Positions 16,239 to 25,008 of a stretch of DNA of 32,831 nucleotides are shown piece by piece (position 1 is the stretch's first letter; each line of letters opens with the position of its first letter). The stretch lies in NCBI GenBank assembly GCA_001917905.1, contig MNEX01000165.1, positions 1 to 32,831 on the forward strand, written 5' to 3'. Position numbers and translations under genes: made by a program. The notes under the pieces were generated by a model that ran no database searches, was not told the origin of the DNA, and worked only from the letters and a program-made list of their open reading frames with translations. The DNA comes from Acidobacteria bacterium 13_1_40CM_65_14. GTDB lineage: Bacteria; Acidobacteriota; Vicinamibacteria; Vicinamibacterales; CAVVIG01.

Positions 16239-16495
16239 CGGAAAAACATCACCCCGCCTGTCTGCTAAATCGCTGATTCACAAACGCGTTAGGCGGCCTG
16301 CCGTTTGCGACCTCGCGACGTCTTCACCGGCTATCAATCCGCCGGCGGCTCGACGTGGACGCCGGTCGGCAGCGTCACGATTCCGATGGTGTCGTCGGTG
16401 AGTATCGGGTTAGCGGTCAGCAGCCACGACAACACGCGGCTGTGCAAAGCGACGTTCGACCACGTGACACCGTAGATAGCGAGTCTCACGACGTA
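16239..16495. other. Intergenic stretch, no convincing gene
   Basis: There are 257 nt between the GH105 stop and a repeat hairpin. On the minus strand a 64-codon ORF (16528-16334) ends DDTIGIVTLPTGVHVEPPAD, and a 13-codon tail at 16327-16289 ends RGRKRQAA before a stop. Both look like gene remnants or chance ORFs; neither has a recognisable family. No RNA gene is seen. Confidence 0.4.
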
Positions 16496-16561
16496 CAACG
16501 CAGAACTCGCAGAACACGCAGAAAACAATTCTGATCTGCGGGTTCTGCGGTTTCTGCGTTG
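16496..16561. repeat. Period-9 inverted-arm repeat (CGCAGAA family)
   Basis: The left arm has AACGCAGAA, CTCGCAGAA and CACGCAGAA in tandem (exact 9-nt period). The right arm mirrors it, ending TTCTGCGGTTTCTGCGTTG. It lies directly after the stop of the minus-strand small gene at 16572. Confidence 0.9.
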
Positions 16562-16571
16562 GATGTTGTGG

Positions 16572-16772
16572 TCAGGCGACTTTCCAGCCGTCGCCGCGGA
16601 GGGAATTCATCAACTGGACCGAGCGCTCGATGAGCTCGGTGGGCTCGTCGACTTCTTCCACCGACTCGCTGCCGTCGGGACGGGTAATGATGACGCGATA
16701 GCGCCCCGCCAGTCGGTCGTGACTGATCTCATAGCGGAGCTTCTCGCCGTTGCGATCGAAAAACCAGATCAT
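16572..16772 (-). CDS. Small conserved hypothetical, 66 aa
   Basis: 66 aa with ATG start. Composition is that of a real folded small protein: MIWFFDRNGEKLRYEISHD, RYRVIITRPDGSES and a C-terminal helix with ERSVQLMNSL. It is a beta-hairpin-plus-helix type of unknown function. No metal-binding or membrane motif is present. It is downstream of glucokinase on the same strand with a 108-nt gap. Confidence 0.65.
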   Translation of the reverse strand: MIWFFDRNGEKLRYEISHDRLAGRYRVIITRPDGSESVEEVDEPTELIERSVQLMNSLRGDGWKVA

Positions 16773-16880
16773 TCAGATCAACAACGATACAACAAACCGG
16801 GCCGCGATCGGGACGGCACAGCTGTGCCGTTCGTATTTTTTTGTACGCGCGTCGCGTCTGTTCGCTCGCAGACGTTCGTG

Positions 16881-17861
16881 TCATGTAGCCACGCGGGCGC
16901 TCGCGGCGTACACGGCGGCGCCGAGCAGTCCAGCTTCGGCGTTCAAAATCACTTTGACCGGCATGCGTTCGACCATTCGCTCGAGCGGGTCCTTTGCGTT
17001 GAATGCGCGCATGAATGAACCGGCCGTCAGCGCCGGCAGAATTTTCGGCGCGATTCCGCCCCCGACGAATACACCGCCGGTGGCCACGCTGCGCAATGCG
17101 AGGTTGCCCGATTCGGCGCCGTAGGCGTCGACGAAGAGATCGAGCGCCTCCACACAGCCGGAGCACCGGCGCTCGAGTGCGGCACGCGTCATGATGGCGG
17201 GCGCGTCAGGATCCTCGACGTCGACACCGGCCTCGCACGGTTCCGTGTGCGTGAACGTGTGGAGGACGAGCAGACCGCGGCCAGAGATGACGCGCTCGAC
17301 GTCCACGCGCCCGAAGCGCGGCGTCAGATCGCGCACGAGCGCCAGCTCGCGCTCGGTGCGCGCCGCAAAGTCAGCGTGGCCCGCCTCGGTGGGCGACGCG
17401 ATGTAGCGGCCGTCGACGCTATGGAGCAGCGCTTGGCCGAGTCCGGTGCCGGCGGCAATCAGCGCGATGTTGCCGCCGGGCACCGCGTCGCCTCGCTGCA
17501 GCACGTGCACCTCGTCATCCTCCAGAACGGGAATCGAGTACGCCATCGCCTCGAGATCGTTGAGGAGCGTGACGCGGCGGAATCCGAACGCCGACCGGAC
17601 GCGACGCGCATCGATGCGCCACGGGATATTGGTCATCGTCGCCGACTCGCCGATGACCGGCCCGGCGACGCCGAAGCACGCCGTGTCGATCGTCACGCGC
17701 GCCATGTCGTCGTCTTTCAGGAACGCCGCGATCATCGTGGTGAGATCGTCGTAGTCGAGCGTGCCGAACGAGCGGACGACGATCGGTCGCGGCCGCACCT
17801 TGGCGGGATCGAAGATGCCGAGCAGCGTTTTGGTACCGCCGATGTCTCCAGCGAGCAGCAT
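16881..17861 (-). CDS. glk: Glucokinase
   Basis: 326 aa, usual bacterial glucokinase length, ATG start. It phosphorylates glucose with ATP for entry into glycolysis; it is cytosolic. Seen: the phosphate-1 loop GDIGGTKTLLGIFD (residues 5-18), the LLNDLEAMAY catalytic Asp region (Asp101), AAGTGLGQAL, the SPTEAGHADFA segment typical of the Glk family, and a late VFVGGGIAPKI adenosine loop. The 5' flank is a heptanucleotide repeat ending 4 nt before the ATG, so the leader is entirely repeat DNA. Confidence 0.94.
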   Translation of the reverse strand: MLLAGDIGGTKTLLGIFDPAKVRPRPIVVRSFGTLDYDDLTTMIAAFLKDDDMARVTIDTACFGVAGPVIGESATMTNIPWRIDARRVRSAFGFRRVTLLNDLEAMAYSIPVLEDDEVHVLQRGDAVPGGNIALIAAGTGLGQALLHSVDGRYIASPTEAGHADFAARTERELALVRDLTPRFGRVDVERVISGRGLLVLHTFTHTEPCEAGVDVEDPDAPAIMTRAALERRCSGCVEALDLFVDAYGAESGNLALRSVATGGVFVGGGIAPKILPALTAGSFMRAFNAKDPLERMVERMPVKVILNAEAGLLGAAVYAASARVAT

Positions 17862-17865
17862 GTTC

Positions 17866-17936
17866 GTACTTCGTACTTCTTACTTCGTACTTCTAACTTC
17901 TCACTTCTCACTTCAGACTTCACTCTTGACTTCACG
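17866..17936. repeat. Period-7 tandem repeat at glk start
   Basis: GTACTTC, GTACTTC, TTACTTC, GTACTTC, TAACTTC, TCACTTC, TCACTTC and AGACTTC run in phase, then decay. On the glk strand these read GAAGTAC-like units, so a weak GAAG Shine-Dalgarno repeats every 7 nt up to the start codon. A single-arm relative lies at 32794-32826. Confidence 0.9.
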
Positions 17937-17993
17937 TCCATTGTCCTTCATCTTGAATGCCGTTCCCCCCGGCCCAGTCGACGCGGAGGCTGA

Positions 17994-19169
17994 TTGCCCG
18001 CATCCTCGCCTTATCTGCCACAACGTCTCACAGGACAACTCGTCGTCTTCACCGGAAAACTCAGCTCGCTGGGTCGCAAGGATGCGCGCGCGCTGGTCGC
18101 TCGCCTCGGCGGCACGACTGCAGACGACGTGAATGCGAAGACGACGATGCTCGTCATCGGTGCGGAGGGTTTCGGGCCGCCGCTCAACGCGGACGATCCG
18201 GATGCCGCCGGTGCAGACGTCGGGTCCGGCTTTAGCCGGAGCCGACAGAAAAGCCACAAGCTCAGGCGTGCGGAAGAATTGAATGCGCAGCAGGAGTCGA
18301 CCGTCCGCATCCTGAGCGAGGAGGATTTCTGCCGGCTCGCCGGTGTGCCGACGCCCGATACGCTGAAGCGCCAGTATCACGCGATGCGCGACCTGCTGGC
18401 GCGGTACCGCGCGCTGCGCGAGGATCATCTTCGCTATCTGATGAAGTGCGGCCTCCTGCGCCCGGTGTTGCGGACCAACGCCGACACCTTCTTCGCGTTC
18501 CCCGATCTCGCGACGATCAGGCAGGCGAACGAGGGTCTCAGTCAAGGCGGCGGATTCCGCGGCATCGTCCGGACGCTGATGGCGTTGCGCCAGGGCCAGC
18601 TCGAGCTCGACTTCCGCCTCGACGCTGCGCCCGCGAAGATCATCACGCTGCGCCGGCCGGCCGCGAAAGGTGTGCTGCCGGCCGATCCGGCGTCGGTCGC
18701 GATCCGCGATGCGCTGGTCGCCGAAGAGTATTTCCGCGCCGGATCCGCACTCGACGACGGCGACGAGGCGAAGCTCGACGAAGCGGCGGCGGCGTATCGC
18801 AAGGCGCTGGAGCTCGATCCGTATCTATGCGCCGCGCTCATCAATCTCGCGAACGTCCACTACAGCCGCGACGAGCTCGTCGAGGCGCAGGCGCTCTACG
18901 AGCGCGCCATCGGACTCGAGTCCGATTTTTTCGAGGCGCACTTCAATCTGGGCAACATCTACCACGATCTCTCACGCTTTCCTGAGGCGCAGGCGTGCTA
19001 TCGGGAGGCGCTGCGGCTGAACCCGTTCTACGCCGACGCGCATTTTTATCTTGCGGTCACGTTCGAGAAGATGGGCCTGCCACAGGAGGCGCGGCCGCAT
19101 TGGCGCGCGTATCAGCAGCTCGCGCCGCAGGGCGAGTGGGTGGAGCTGGCGAAGGAGTTCTCGGAATAA
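17994..19169 (+). CDS. BRCT / MerR-like / TPR protein
   Basis: 391 aa, starting at TTG (17994) with GGAGG 5-6 nt upstream. Domains in order: a BRCT domain (about 12-75: LTGQLVVFTGKLSSLGRKDARALV, then TTMLVIGAEG). Next comes an ILSEEDFCRLAGVP linker, a MerR-like helical region (about 135-195: LRYLMKCGLLRPV, FFAFPDLATIRQAN). At least three TPR units follow (about 265-385: AAAYRKALELDPYLCAALINLA, ALYERAIGLESDFFEAHFNLG, ACYREALRLNPFYADAHFYLA). BRCT domains mediate DNA-repair-type protein contacts, MerR-like regions bind DNA and TPRs bind proteins, suggesting a scaffold or regulator; the function is unproven. A small palindrome at 18219-18243 lies in frame at the BRCT end. Confidence 0.75.
   Translation: MPASSPYLPQRLTGQLVVFTGKLSSLGRKDARALVARLGGTTADDVNAKTTMLVIGAEGFGPPLNADDPDAAGADVGSGFSRSRQKSHKLRRAEELNAQQESTVRILSEEDFCRLAGVPTPDTLKRQYHAMRDLLARYRALREDHLRYLMKCGLLRPVLRTNADTFFAFPDLATIRQANEGLSQGGGFRGIVRTLMALRQGQLELDFRLDAAPAKIITLRRPAAKGVLPADPASVAIRDALVAEEYFRAGSALDDGDEAKLDEAAAAYRKALELDPYLCAALINLANVHYSRDELVEAQALYERAIGLESDFFEAHFNLGNIYHDLSRFPEAQACYREALRLNPFYADAHFYLAVTFEKMGLPQEARPHWRAYQQLAPQGEWVELAKEFSE
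18219..18243. repeat. Small palindrome inside the BRCT-TPR gene
   Basis: GGTCCGGCTTTAGCCGGAGC has near-perfect inverted symmetry and encodes SGFSRS in frame. It resembles the widespread GGCTAAAGCC-type intergenic elements of GC-rich genomes. It may be an insertion in a loop or a chance palindrome. Confidence 0.4.
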
Positions 19170-19181
19170 CAAGGATCGACG

Positions 19182-19445
19182 ATGCCCTGCCTGCTGCTGA
19201 TCATCGCGCTCGTCACCCCGCGGTTAGCGGTCTTCGTGCTGTGGCTGTTCGGCTGGTTCAACGGCGTGTTCCCGAACATCATCTGGCCGATCCTCGGCTT
19301 CATCTTCCTGCCGTCGACGCTGCTGTGGTACAGCGCGGTGGCGCATTGGTACCACGGCGCCTGGACGCCGTTCAACATCGCCATCCTGGTCGTGGCGATG
19401 CTCATCGATCTGTCACCCGCGGGCGGACGCCGGCGCCGTGATTAG
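19182..19445 (+). CDS. Small membrane protein, 87 aa
   Basis: 87 aa with ATG start; AAGGA 7 nt upstream is a good ribosome-binding site. Two to three hydrophobic segments are seen: LLLIIALVTPRLAVFVLWLF, IIWPILGFIFLPSTLLWYSA and FNIAILVVAMLIDL. The tail GGRRRRD is basic, placing the C-terminus in the cytoplasm by the positive-inside rule. Function unknown. It follows the BRCT-TPR gene by 12 nt, so it is likely co-transcribed. Confidence 0.78.
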   Translation: MPCLLLIIALVTPRLAVFVLWLFGWFNGVFPNIIWPILGFIFLPSTLLWYSAVAHWYHGAWTPFNIAILVVAMLIDLSPAGGRRRRD

Positions 19446-19489
19446 CGCCTTTCTCGTCGGCGGCGCGCTTGATCCGCTACAACGATCAA

Positions 19490-19529
19490 ACACAAAGGAC
19501 ACAAAGGATACAAAGGACACAAAGGATTC
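19490..19529. repeat. Period-9 tandem repeat (ACACAAAGG)
   Basis: Four 9-nt units in phase: ACACAAAGG, ACACAAAGG, ATACAAAGG, ACACAAAGG. No matching inverted arm is seen nearby, unlike most other arrays. It is in the convergent gap between the small membrane protein and the Cys-rich protein. Confidence 0.85.
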
Positions 19530-19583
19530 AGCGCCGCTACACCCGAATCGCTCCAGGATCCGGCGAACGTCGTTGGAGACCGG

Positions 19584-19859
19584 TCAGTACCGATAATCGT
19601 CGGGAGAGCGCTTCTTCGGTGTGCGGCGGAGCTTGTAGAACGAGCAGTCCGGGCACCAGGCCTCGGGATCGAACCCGGTCGTGCCCGCGATCGGAAGGAC
19701 GTCGCGATGACCGCAGCACTCCGGGCCCTCTTCGGGTGGGCGCCGCCAGCGGCAGGACTTGAACTTCGCGACGGCCGGCGAGCTCGCGGGCGCCTCCACG
19801 GTCGGTTGCGCCTGAGCCGCGCCGGGCATCGGTGACGTCGAGGAAAACGGATCAGGCAT
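19584..19859 (-). CDS. Cys-rich putative zinc-binding hypothetical
   Basis: 91 aa with ATG start, 6 nt after the helicase stop, so probably its operon partner. The N-terminal 30 residues are Pro/Ala-rich and disordered. The C-terminal half has FKSCRW, ECCGHRDVL and EAWCPDCSFYKLRRTPKKR, a C-CC-H-CxxC pattern suited to zinc. The basic tail could contact RNA, fitting its helicase neighbour, but this is inference. Confidence 0.7.
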   Translation of the reverse strand: MPDPFSSTSPMPGAAQAQPTVEAPASSPAVAKFKSCRWRRPPEEGPECCGHRDVLPIAGTTGFDPEAWCPDCSFYKLRRTPKKRSPDDYRY

Positions 19860-19865
19860 CAGATC

Positions 19866-21155
<1,290 letters not shown>

Positions 21156-21167
21156 ATGGTTTCTGGG

Positions 21168-21386
21168 CTAGCGCGCTCGGAAGGTGATGATGCCCCGGCC
21201 CGGATCGTACGGCGAGACGCCGACGGTCACGCGATCGCCCGGAACTACCTTGATGCGGAAGCGGCGCATTCGGCCGCTTAGCTGGGCCAGCACTTCATGA
21301 CCGGCGTCGCACTGCACGCGGTACAACCCGCCGCTGTGGACCGCCACCACGGTGCCCTGCATGTCAATCAGATCATCCTTGCTCAA
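21168..21386 (-). CDS. infA: Translation initiation factor IF-1
   Basis: 72 aa, the exact usual length, of the OB-fold IF-1 family. It begins MSKDDLIDMQGTVVAV and carries HEVLAQLSGRMRRFRI and PGDRVTVGVSPYD, all IF-1 hallmarks. It binds the 30S A-site during initiation. The start is TTG (21386), with AAAGGA upstream. It is followed by a DEAD-box helicase rather than ribosomal proteins, so this may be a second or relocated infA copy. Confidence 0.95.
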   Translation of the reverse strand: MSKDDLIDMQGTVVAVHSGGLYRVQCDAGHEVLAQLSGRMRRFRIKVVPGDRVTVGVSPYDPGRGIITFRAR

Positions 21387-21411
21387 CTGCTAGCTATCCT
21401 TTCAAACAAAC

Positions 21412-21420
21412 ATTATGCCA
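21412..21420 (-). promoter_or_regulatory. Possible extended -10 element for infA
   Basis: On the minus strand TGGCATAAT matches an extended -10 (TGnTATAAT) with one mismatch, about 25 nt before the TTG start. No clear -35 is seen. It overlaps the space just after the acyl-ligase stop. Confidence 0.25.
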
Positions 21421-21423
21421 CAT

Positions 21424-23934
21424 CTATAGGTCCTTTACGGCGTCCTCGACCTGTTTCGCCAGCGCTTCATAGTCCTCCCCTGTCAGCCGCATGGGCGCTC
21501 CGAACGCCACGCGCACACGACCGGGACGCGCCATCCGCCACGACGGATGGAGCACCTTGTCCAATCCTTCGATGCGCACGGGAACGACCGGGACGCCGAG
21601 CCGCGCCGCGATCATGCCAATGCCCGGGCGGAAGCGATCGATCGCCCCCGTGTCGGTGCGCCGGCCTTCGGGAAAGATCAGCACCGACCACCCCTCCTCG
21701 AGCACGGAGCCGATGTAGCGCAACGTCTGCCGCGCGCCGGCTTCTCGCTGCGGCAGCGGAAACGCATTGAAGAACAGCGCGGCGAGGTAATAGTTCAAGC
21801 TGTTCGTGAGCCACGCGAGCCGCCCGTGCTGGTCGGGATAGAAGTGCGCCTTGAAAAACTCCTTCGCCATCGCCGTCGTCACGCGGTACCGGAGCGACGG
21901 CGGCAGTGCCGCGAGGATGACCGGCGCATCCATGTGACTCTGGTGGTTCGCGGCGAAGATGACGGGCGTGTCGAGATCGCGCAGATGCTCGCGCCCCTCG
22001 ACGCGGATCCACGCGAATGCGCGCGCGAGCGGAAGAATCCAGGTCGGCAGGCTGGCGCGACGAATCGTCCGCGCCGCCCACGCCCGGCTCCAGACAGGAA
22101 ATTCAACGGGCTCGGCCGGCGCCGCATCGCTGGCTGCGGAACGTTCGACGAGCGTACGCAGCTGACTGAGATCCAGCGCCTCCGAGAACGCGCCCTCGTC
22201 GATGCGCGTATGAAACGTGTCCTCGAGCGAGACCATCAGGTCGACGCGATCGAGCGAGCTCAGGCCGAGCTGCTCGAGCGTCGTGTTCGGCGCGAGATCG
22301 GCGCCTCCCGAGTATTTGGCCAGCAGCGCGGCGAGCCGGTCTTTCCCCGCCTGCACGGCTGGAGCGTGCCGGGCGCCGGTCTTGACCCACTCACGGATCT
22401 CCGCTCGTTTGAGCTTGCGCGTGCCTTCTGTACGCGGCAGCTCCGGCTCGGGCCATGCCAGCGCACGGCGGACTTTCTGATGATCGTCGAGCGCCGCGTT
22501 CGCCTGGCGGACGACGTGATCGAGCGTGACGGCGGGATCGAGGACGACGACGGCATGCACGCGTTCTTCGGATCCGATCGGCACGCCGACAACCGCTGAA
22601 TCGCGCACGCCGGGAAGGCGATTCAACACGCGCTCCACGTCTTCGGGGAAGACGTTCAGTCCCTCGGGCGTGACGATCATTTCTTTCTTGCGTCCGCGAA
22701 TGTAGATCTGACCGCTCTTGCTGACCTCGCCGACGTCGCCGGTGTGGAACCATCCGTCCTCGAACGCGCGCGCCGTTTCTTCGTCCGCGTTGAAGTAGCC
22801 GCGCGTGACGTTCTCGCCGCGGACGAGGATCTCGCCGTCCGGCGCAATCTTCACTTCCACGCCGGCAATGGCTTTGCCGACCGAGCCGTGTTTCGTACTG
22901 AATGGATGATTCAAGCTGACGATCGGCGCCGTCTCCGTCAGTCCATAGCCTTGGATGACGACAAACCCCAGCTCCTTCCAGAACGCTTCGAGCTCGGCGT
23001 CGAGCGGCGCGGCGCCGACGACGAACGCCCAGAACTTCATGCCGAACGACGTATGTACGCGTCGATAGCGCCACCAGCGCAGCGCGAAGTGCTCGTTGGT
23101 GCCGCTCGCCGAAGCGCCTTCGGCGCGAAGGCGGCGCGCGACTTCGTCGACCCGTCCCACGTGCTCGCGGAGCACGTCGAGAATCTTCGGCACCGAGACG
23201 ACGACGGAAATGTGGCGGCTCTTGATCTGCGTCACGATGTCCACCGGGTTGTAGCCGCGCATGAAGACGACGACGCCCGGCAGCATCGGAGGCACGAAGG
23301 TCGCCATGGCCTGGCCGAACATATGGCTGAGTGGCAGGAGGTTCAAAAACCGCAACGGATAGAAGGGTTTACCCCACTTCCGGTACTTCAGGACTTCCCG
23401 CTCGATCGGGACGATGTTCGCGAGCACGTTGCGGTGCGTGATGACCACGCCTTTGGGCTCGGCGGTCGCACCCGAGGTGAAGATGATTTCGGCGACGTCG
23501 TCGCGCGTGATGGCGACCTCTGGTGGATCGCCGTCGCGCCATTCCATTTCGTACAGCTTCCAGATCGGCGCGTCGAGGGCCGCACGGATCGGCGGCACAT
23601 CCTGACCGATCGCGATCAGTTTCGCGTTGACGATGCGGCTGACGCGCGCGAGAAAATCGGGCGAGGCGCGATAGTCGATCGGGACGACCACGACGCCGAC
23701 GAGCAGGCAGCCCCAGAACGCGACGATCCACTCCGGACGATTCTCGCTCCAGACGACAACTTTGTCGCCTTTGCGAAGTCCGAGCTCATGAAGGCGCGCG
23801 GCAAATCCGCGCGCCGCGCGTCCGACTTCGTCGTACGTGTAACCACGGCTCCTGAACCCATCGTCGTAAATGAGGAACTCGCCGCGCGCGTGCGCGAGAT
23901 CGCGAAAAAAGTCAATCAGCGTGTCGCGGACCAC
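21424..23934 (-). CDS. Fused acyl ligase - ACP - PlsC acyltransferase
   Basis: 836 aa from GTG at 23934; longer readings enter the divergent promoter/repeat region. Three domains are seen. An AMP-binding acyl-activating domain covers about 1-540, with FTSGATAEPKGV near 150, GYGLTETAP and YIRGRKKEMIV. A carrier domain lies near 525-590, with the phosphopantetheine serine in LGLSSLDRVDLM. A PlsC-type acyltransferase lies near 620-836, with NHQSHMDAP and FPEGRRTDTG. This suggests activation of a fatty acid, loading onto its own ACP and transfer to a lysophospholipid, an Aas-like recycling role. Residues around VARRLRAEGASASGT are encoded by an inserted 37-nt element. Confidence 0.88.
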   Translation of the reverse strand: MVRDTLIDFFRDLAHARGEFLIYDDGFRSRGYTYDEVGRAARGFAARLHELGLRKGDKVVVWSENRPEWIVAFWGCLLVGVVVVPIDYRASPDFLARVSRIVNAKLIAIGQDVPPIRAALDAPIWKLYEMEWRDGDPPEVAITRDDVAEIIFTSGATAEPKGVVITHRNVLANIVPIEREVLKYRKWGKPFYPLRFLNLLPLSHMFGQAMATFVPPMLPGVVVFMRGYNPVDIVTQIKSRHISVVVSVPKILDVLREHVGRVDEVARRLRAEGASASGTNEHFALRWWRYRRVHTSFGMKFWAFVVGAAPLDAELEAFWKELGFVVIQGYGLTETAPIVSLNHPFSTKHGSVGKAIAGVEVKIAPDGEILVRGENVTRGYFNADEETARAFEDGWFHTGDVGEVSKSGQIYIRGRKKEMIVTPEGLNVFPEDVERVLNRLPGVRDSAVVGVPIGSEERVHAVVVLDPAVTLDHVVRQANAALDDHQKVRRALAWPEPELPRTEGTRKLKRAEIREWVKTGARHAPAVQAGKDRLAALLAKYSGGADLAPNTTLEQLGLSSLDRVDLMVSLEDTFHTRIDEGAFSEALDLSQLRTLVERSAASDAAPAEPVEFPVWSRAWAARTIRRASLPTWILPLARAFAWIRVEGREHLRDLDTPVIFAANHQSHMDAPVILAALPPSLRYRVTTAMAKEFFKAHFYPDQHGRLAWLTNSLNYYLAALFFNAFPLPQREAGARQTLRYIGSVLEEGWSVLIFPEGRRTDTGAIDRFRPGIGMIAARLGVPVVPVRIEGLDKVLHPSWRMARPGRVRVAFGAPMRLTGEDYEALAKQVEDAVKDL
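23106..23142. repeat. 37-nt palindromic element, copy 2 (inside acyl ligase)
   Basis: Reverse complement identical over 37 nt to 4323-4359. Inside the ligase it encodes RRLRAEGASAS in frame, just before the RWWRYRRVHTSFG segment. The reading frame is kept. Confidence 0.9.
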
Positions 23935-24015
23935 GAGTGAACTATGATATACGCCCGCTGCGCCTGCGGCCCGTGCGAGGAAAGCGAGTCTTCGAGCGCC
24001 GCGCAGCGCGACGAC

Positions 24016-24073
24016 GAGCGGGGGCGGGGCCCCGCGAGTACAGAAGCATGCCGGGCCCCGCGAGCAAAAAAGC
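24016..24073 (+). repeat. Double GGGGCCCC element before SDR start
   Basis: GCGGGGGCGGGGCCCCGCGAG is split across 24016-24036, then GCCGGGCCCCGCGAG follows after TACAGAAGCAT. The second copy ends in an A-rich spacer 10 nt before the ATG at 24074. It lies in the divergent gap with the acyl ligase gene. Confidence 0.8.
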
Positions 24074-24997
24074 ATGCGGATCTTTCTGACGGGCGCGACG
24101 GGTTACATCGGCGGGGCTGTGCTCGACGCATTGTTGCGCGCAGGCCACGACGTGACCGCGCTCGTCCGCAACAACGAGAAGGCACGCCGCGTCGCCAAAC
24201 GCGGCGGGCATCCGGTGGTCGGCAATCTCGCGGAGCCGGAGTCGTTTCGCGGCGCCGCTGAAGCACAGGACGGCTACATTCACGCCGCGTACGACACGCG
24301 ATCGGGACGCGGCCCCGCGATCGAGCAGGCGGCGCTGGACACGATCATCGCGGCGGCCAGGCGCCCGCGCACGGGCGGGTCGAACGCGTCGCCGAAACGC
24401 TTCATCATCTACACGTCGGGCGTCTGGATCCTCGGCAGAAAACCCGAGCCGGCCGACGAGTCCGCGCCCATCGATCCCATTGCACTGGCTTCGTTCCGTC
24501 CCGCGCACGAACAGATGGTTCTCGACGCGGGCGGCGATCATCTGCGCACGATGGTCGTGCGGCCTGGCGTGGTCTACGGCGGCGGCGACGGGATGGTCGG
24601 CGACATCTTCAAGTCGGCGGCCAACGGACTGGTCCGCGTCGTCGGCGACGGCAACAACCACTGGTCGCTCGTCTACGATCGCGACCTCGCCGATCTCTAT
24701 GCGCGGCTCGCGGGCCGCGAGGACGCGTCCGGCGTCTATCACGCGAACGACGAAGGTGACGAGCGCATCAACGACATCGTCGATGCCATCAAACCGTACC
24801 TGCCGGTGAAACCCGACGTCCGGCACGTGCCGATCGACGAAGCGCAAAAGAAAATGGGGCCGTACGCGGACGCGCTCGCGCTCGATCAGGTCGTCAGAAG
24901 CCCGCGTGCTCGTGCGCTCGGATGGACACCGACGCTGCACTCGGTCGCTGGAAATGCGGCGCGACTGCTCGAAGAGTGGAGAGCGTCGCGGAATTAG
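24074..24997 (+). CDS. Extended SDR / NAD(P)-dependent epimerase-like
   Basis: 307 aa with ATG start. The N-terminal Rossmann motif is TGATGYIGG (residues 6-14). YTSGVWILG and VVRPGVVYGGGDGM are typical of extended SDR/NmrA-like proteins. The classical YxxxK pair is not obvious: the expected region reads SFRPAHEQMVL, so it may be an atypical reductase or a redox sensor. The substrate is unknown. It is cytosolic. It is divergent from the acyl ligase and convergent with the ClpP-like gene (11-nt gap). Confidence 0.82.
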   Translation: MRIFLTGATGYIGGAVLDALLRAGHDVTALVRNNEKARRVAKRGGHPVVGNLAEPESFRGAAEAQDGYIHAAYDTRSGRGPAIEQAALDTIIAAARRPRTGGSNASPKRFIIYTSGVWILGRKPEPADESAPIDPIALASFRPAHEQMVLDAGGDHLRTMVVRPGVVYGGGDGMVGDIFKSAANGLVRVVGDGNNHWSLVYDRDLADLYARLAGREDASGVYHANDEGDERINDIVDAIKPYLPVKPDVRHVPIDEAQKKMGPYADALALDQVVRSPRARALGWTPTLHSVAGNAARLLEEWRASRN

Positions 24998-25008
24998 GAA
25001 TGTGGAAT

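Noticed and set aside
16289-16327. Transposase tail ending RGRKRQAA
   Set aside because: Only 13 codons, with no inverted repeats or other transposase motif nearby; too short to call.
16334-16528. 64-codon minus-strand ORF
   Set aside because: It overlaps a repeat hairpin at its start and has no recognised family; left as part of the intergenic description.
17866-17936. CRISPR or promoter array at glk
   Set aside because: Period is 7 nt with no unique spacers; it is a simple tandem repeat.
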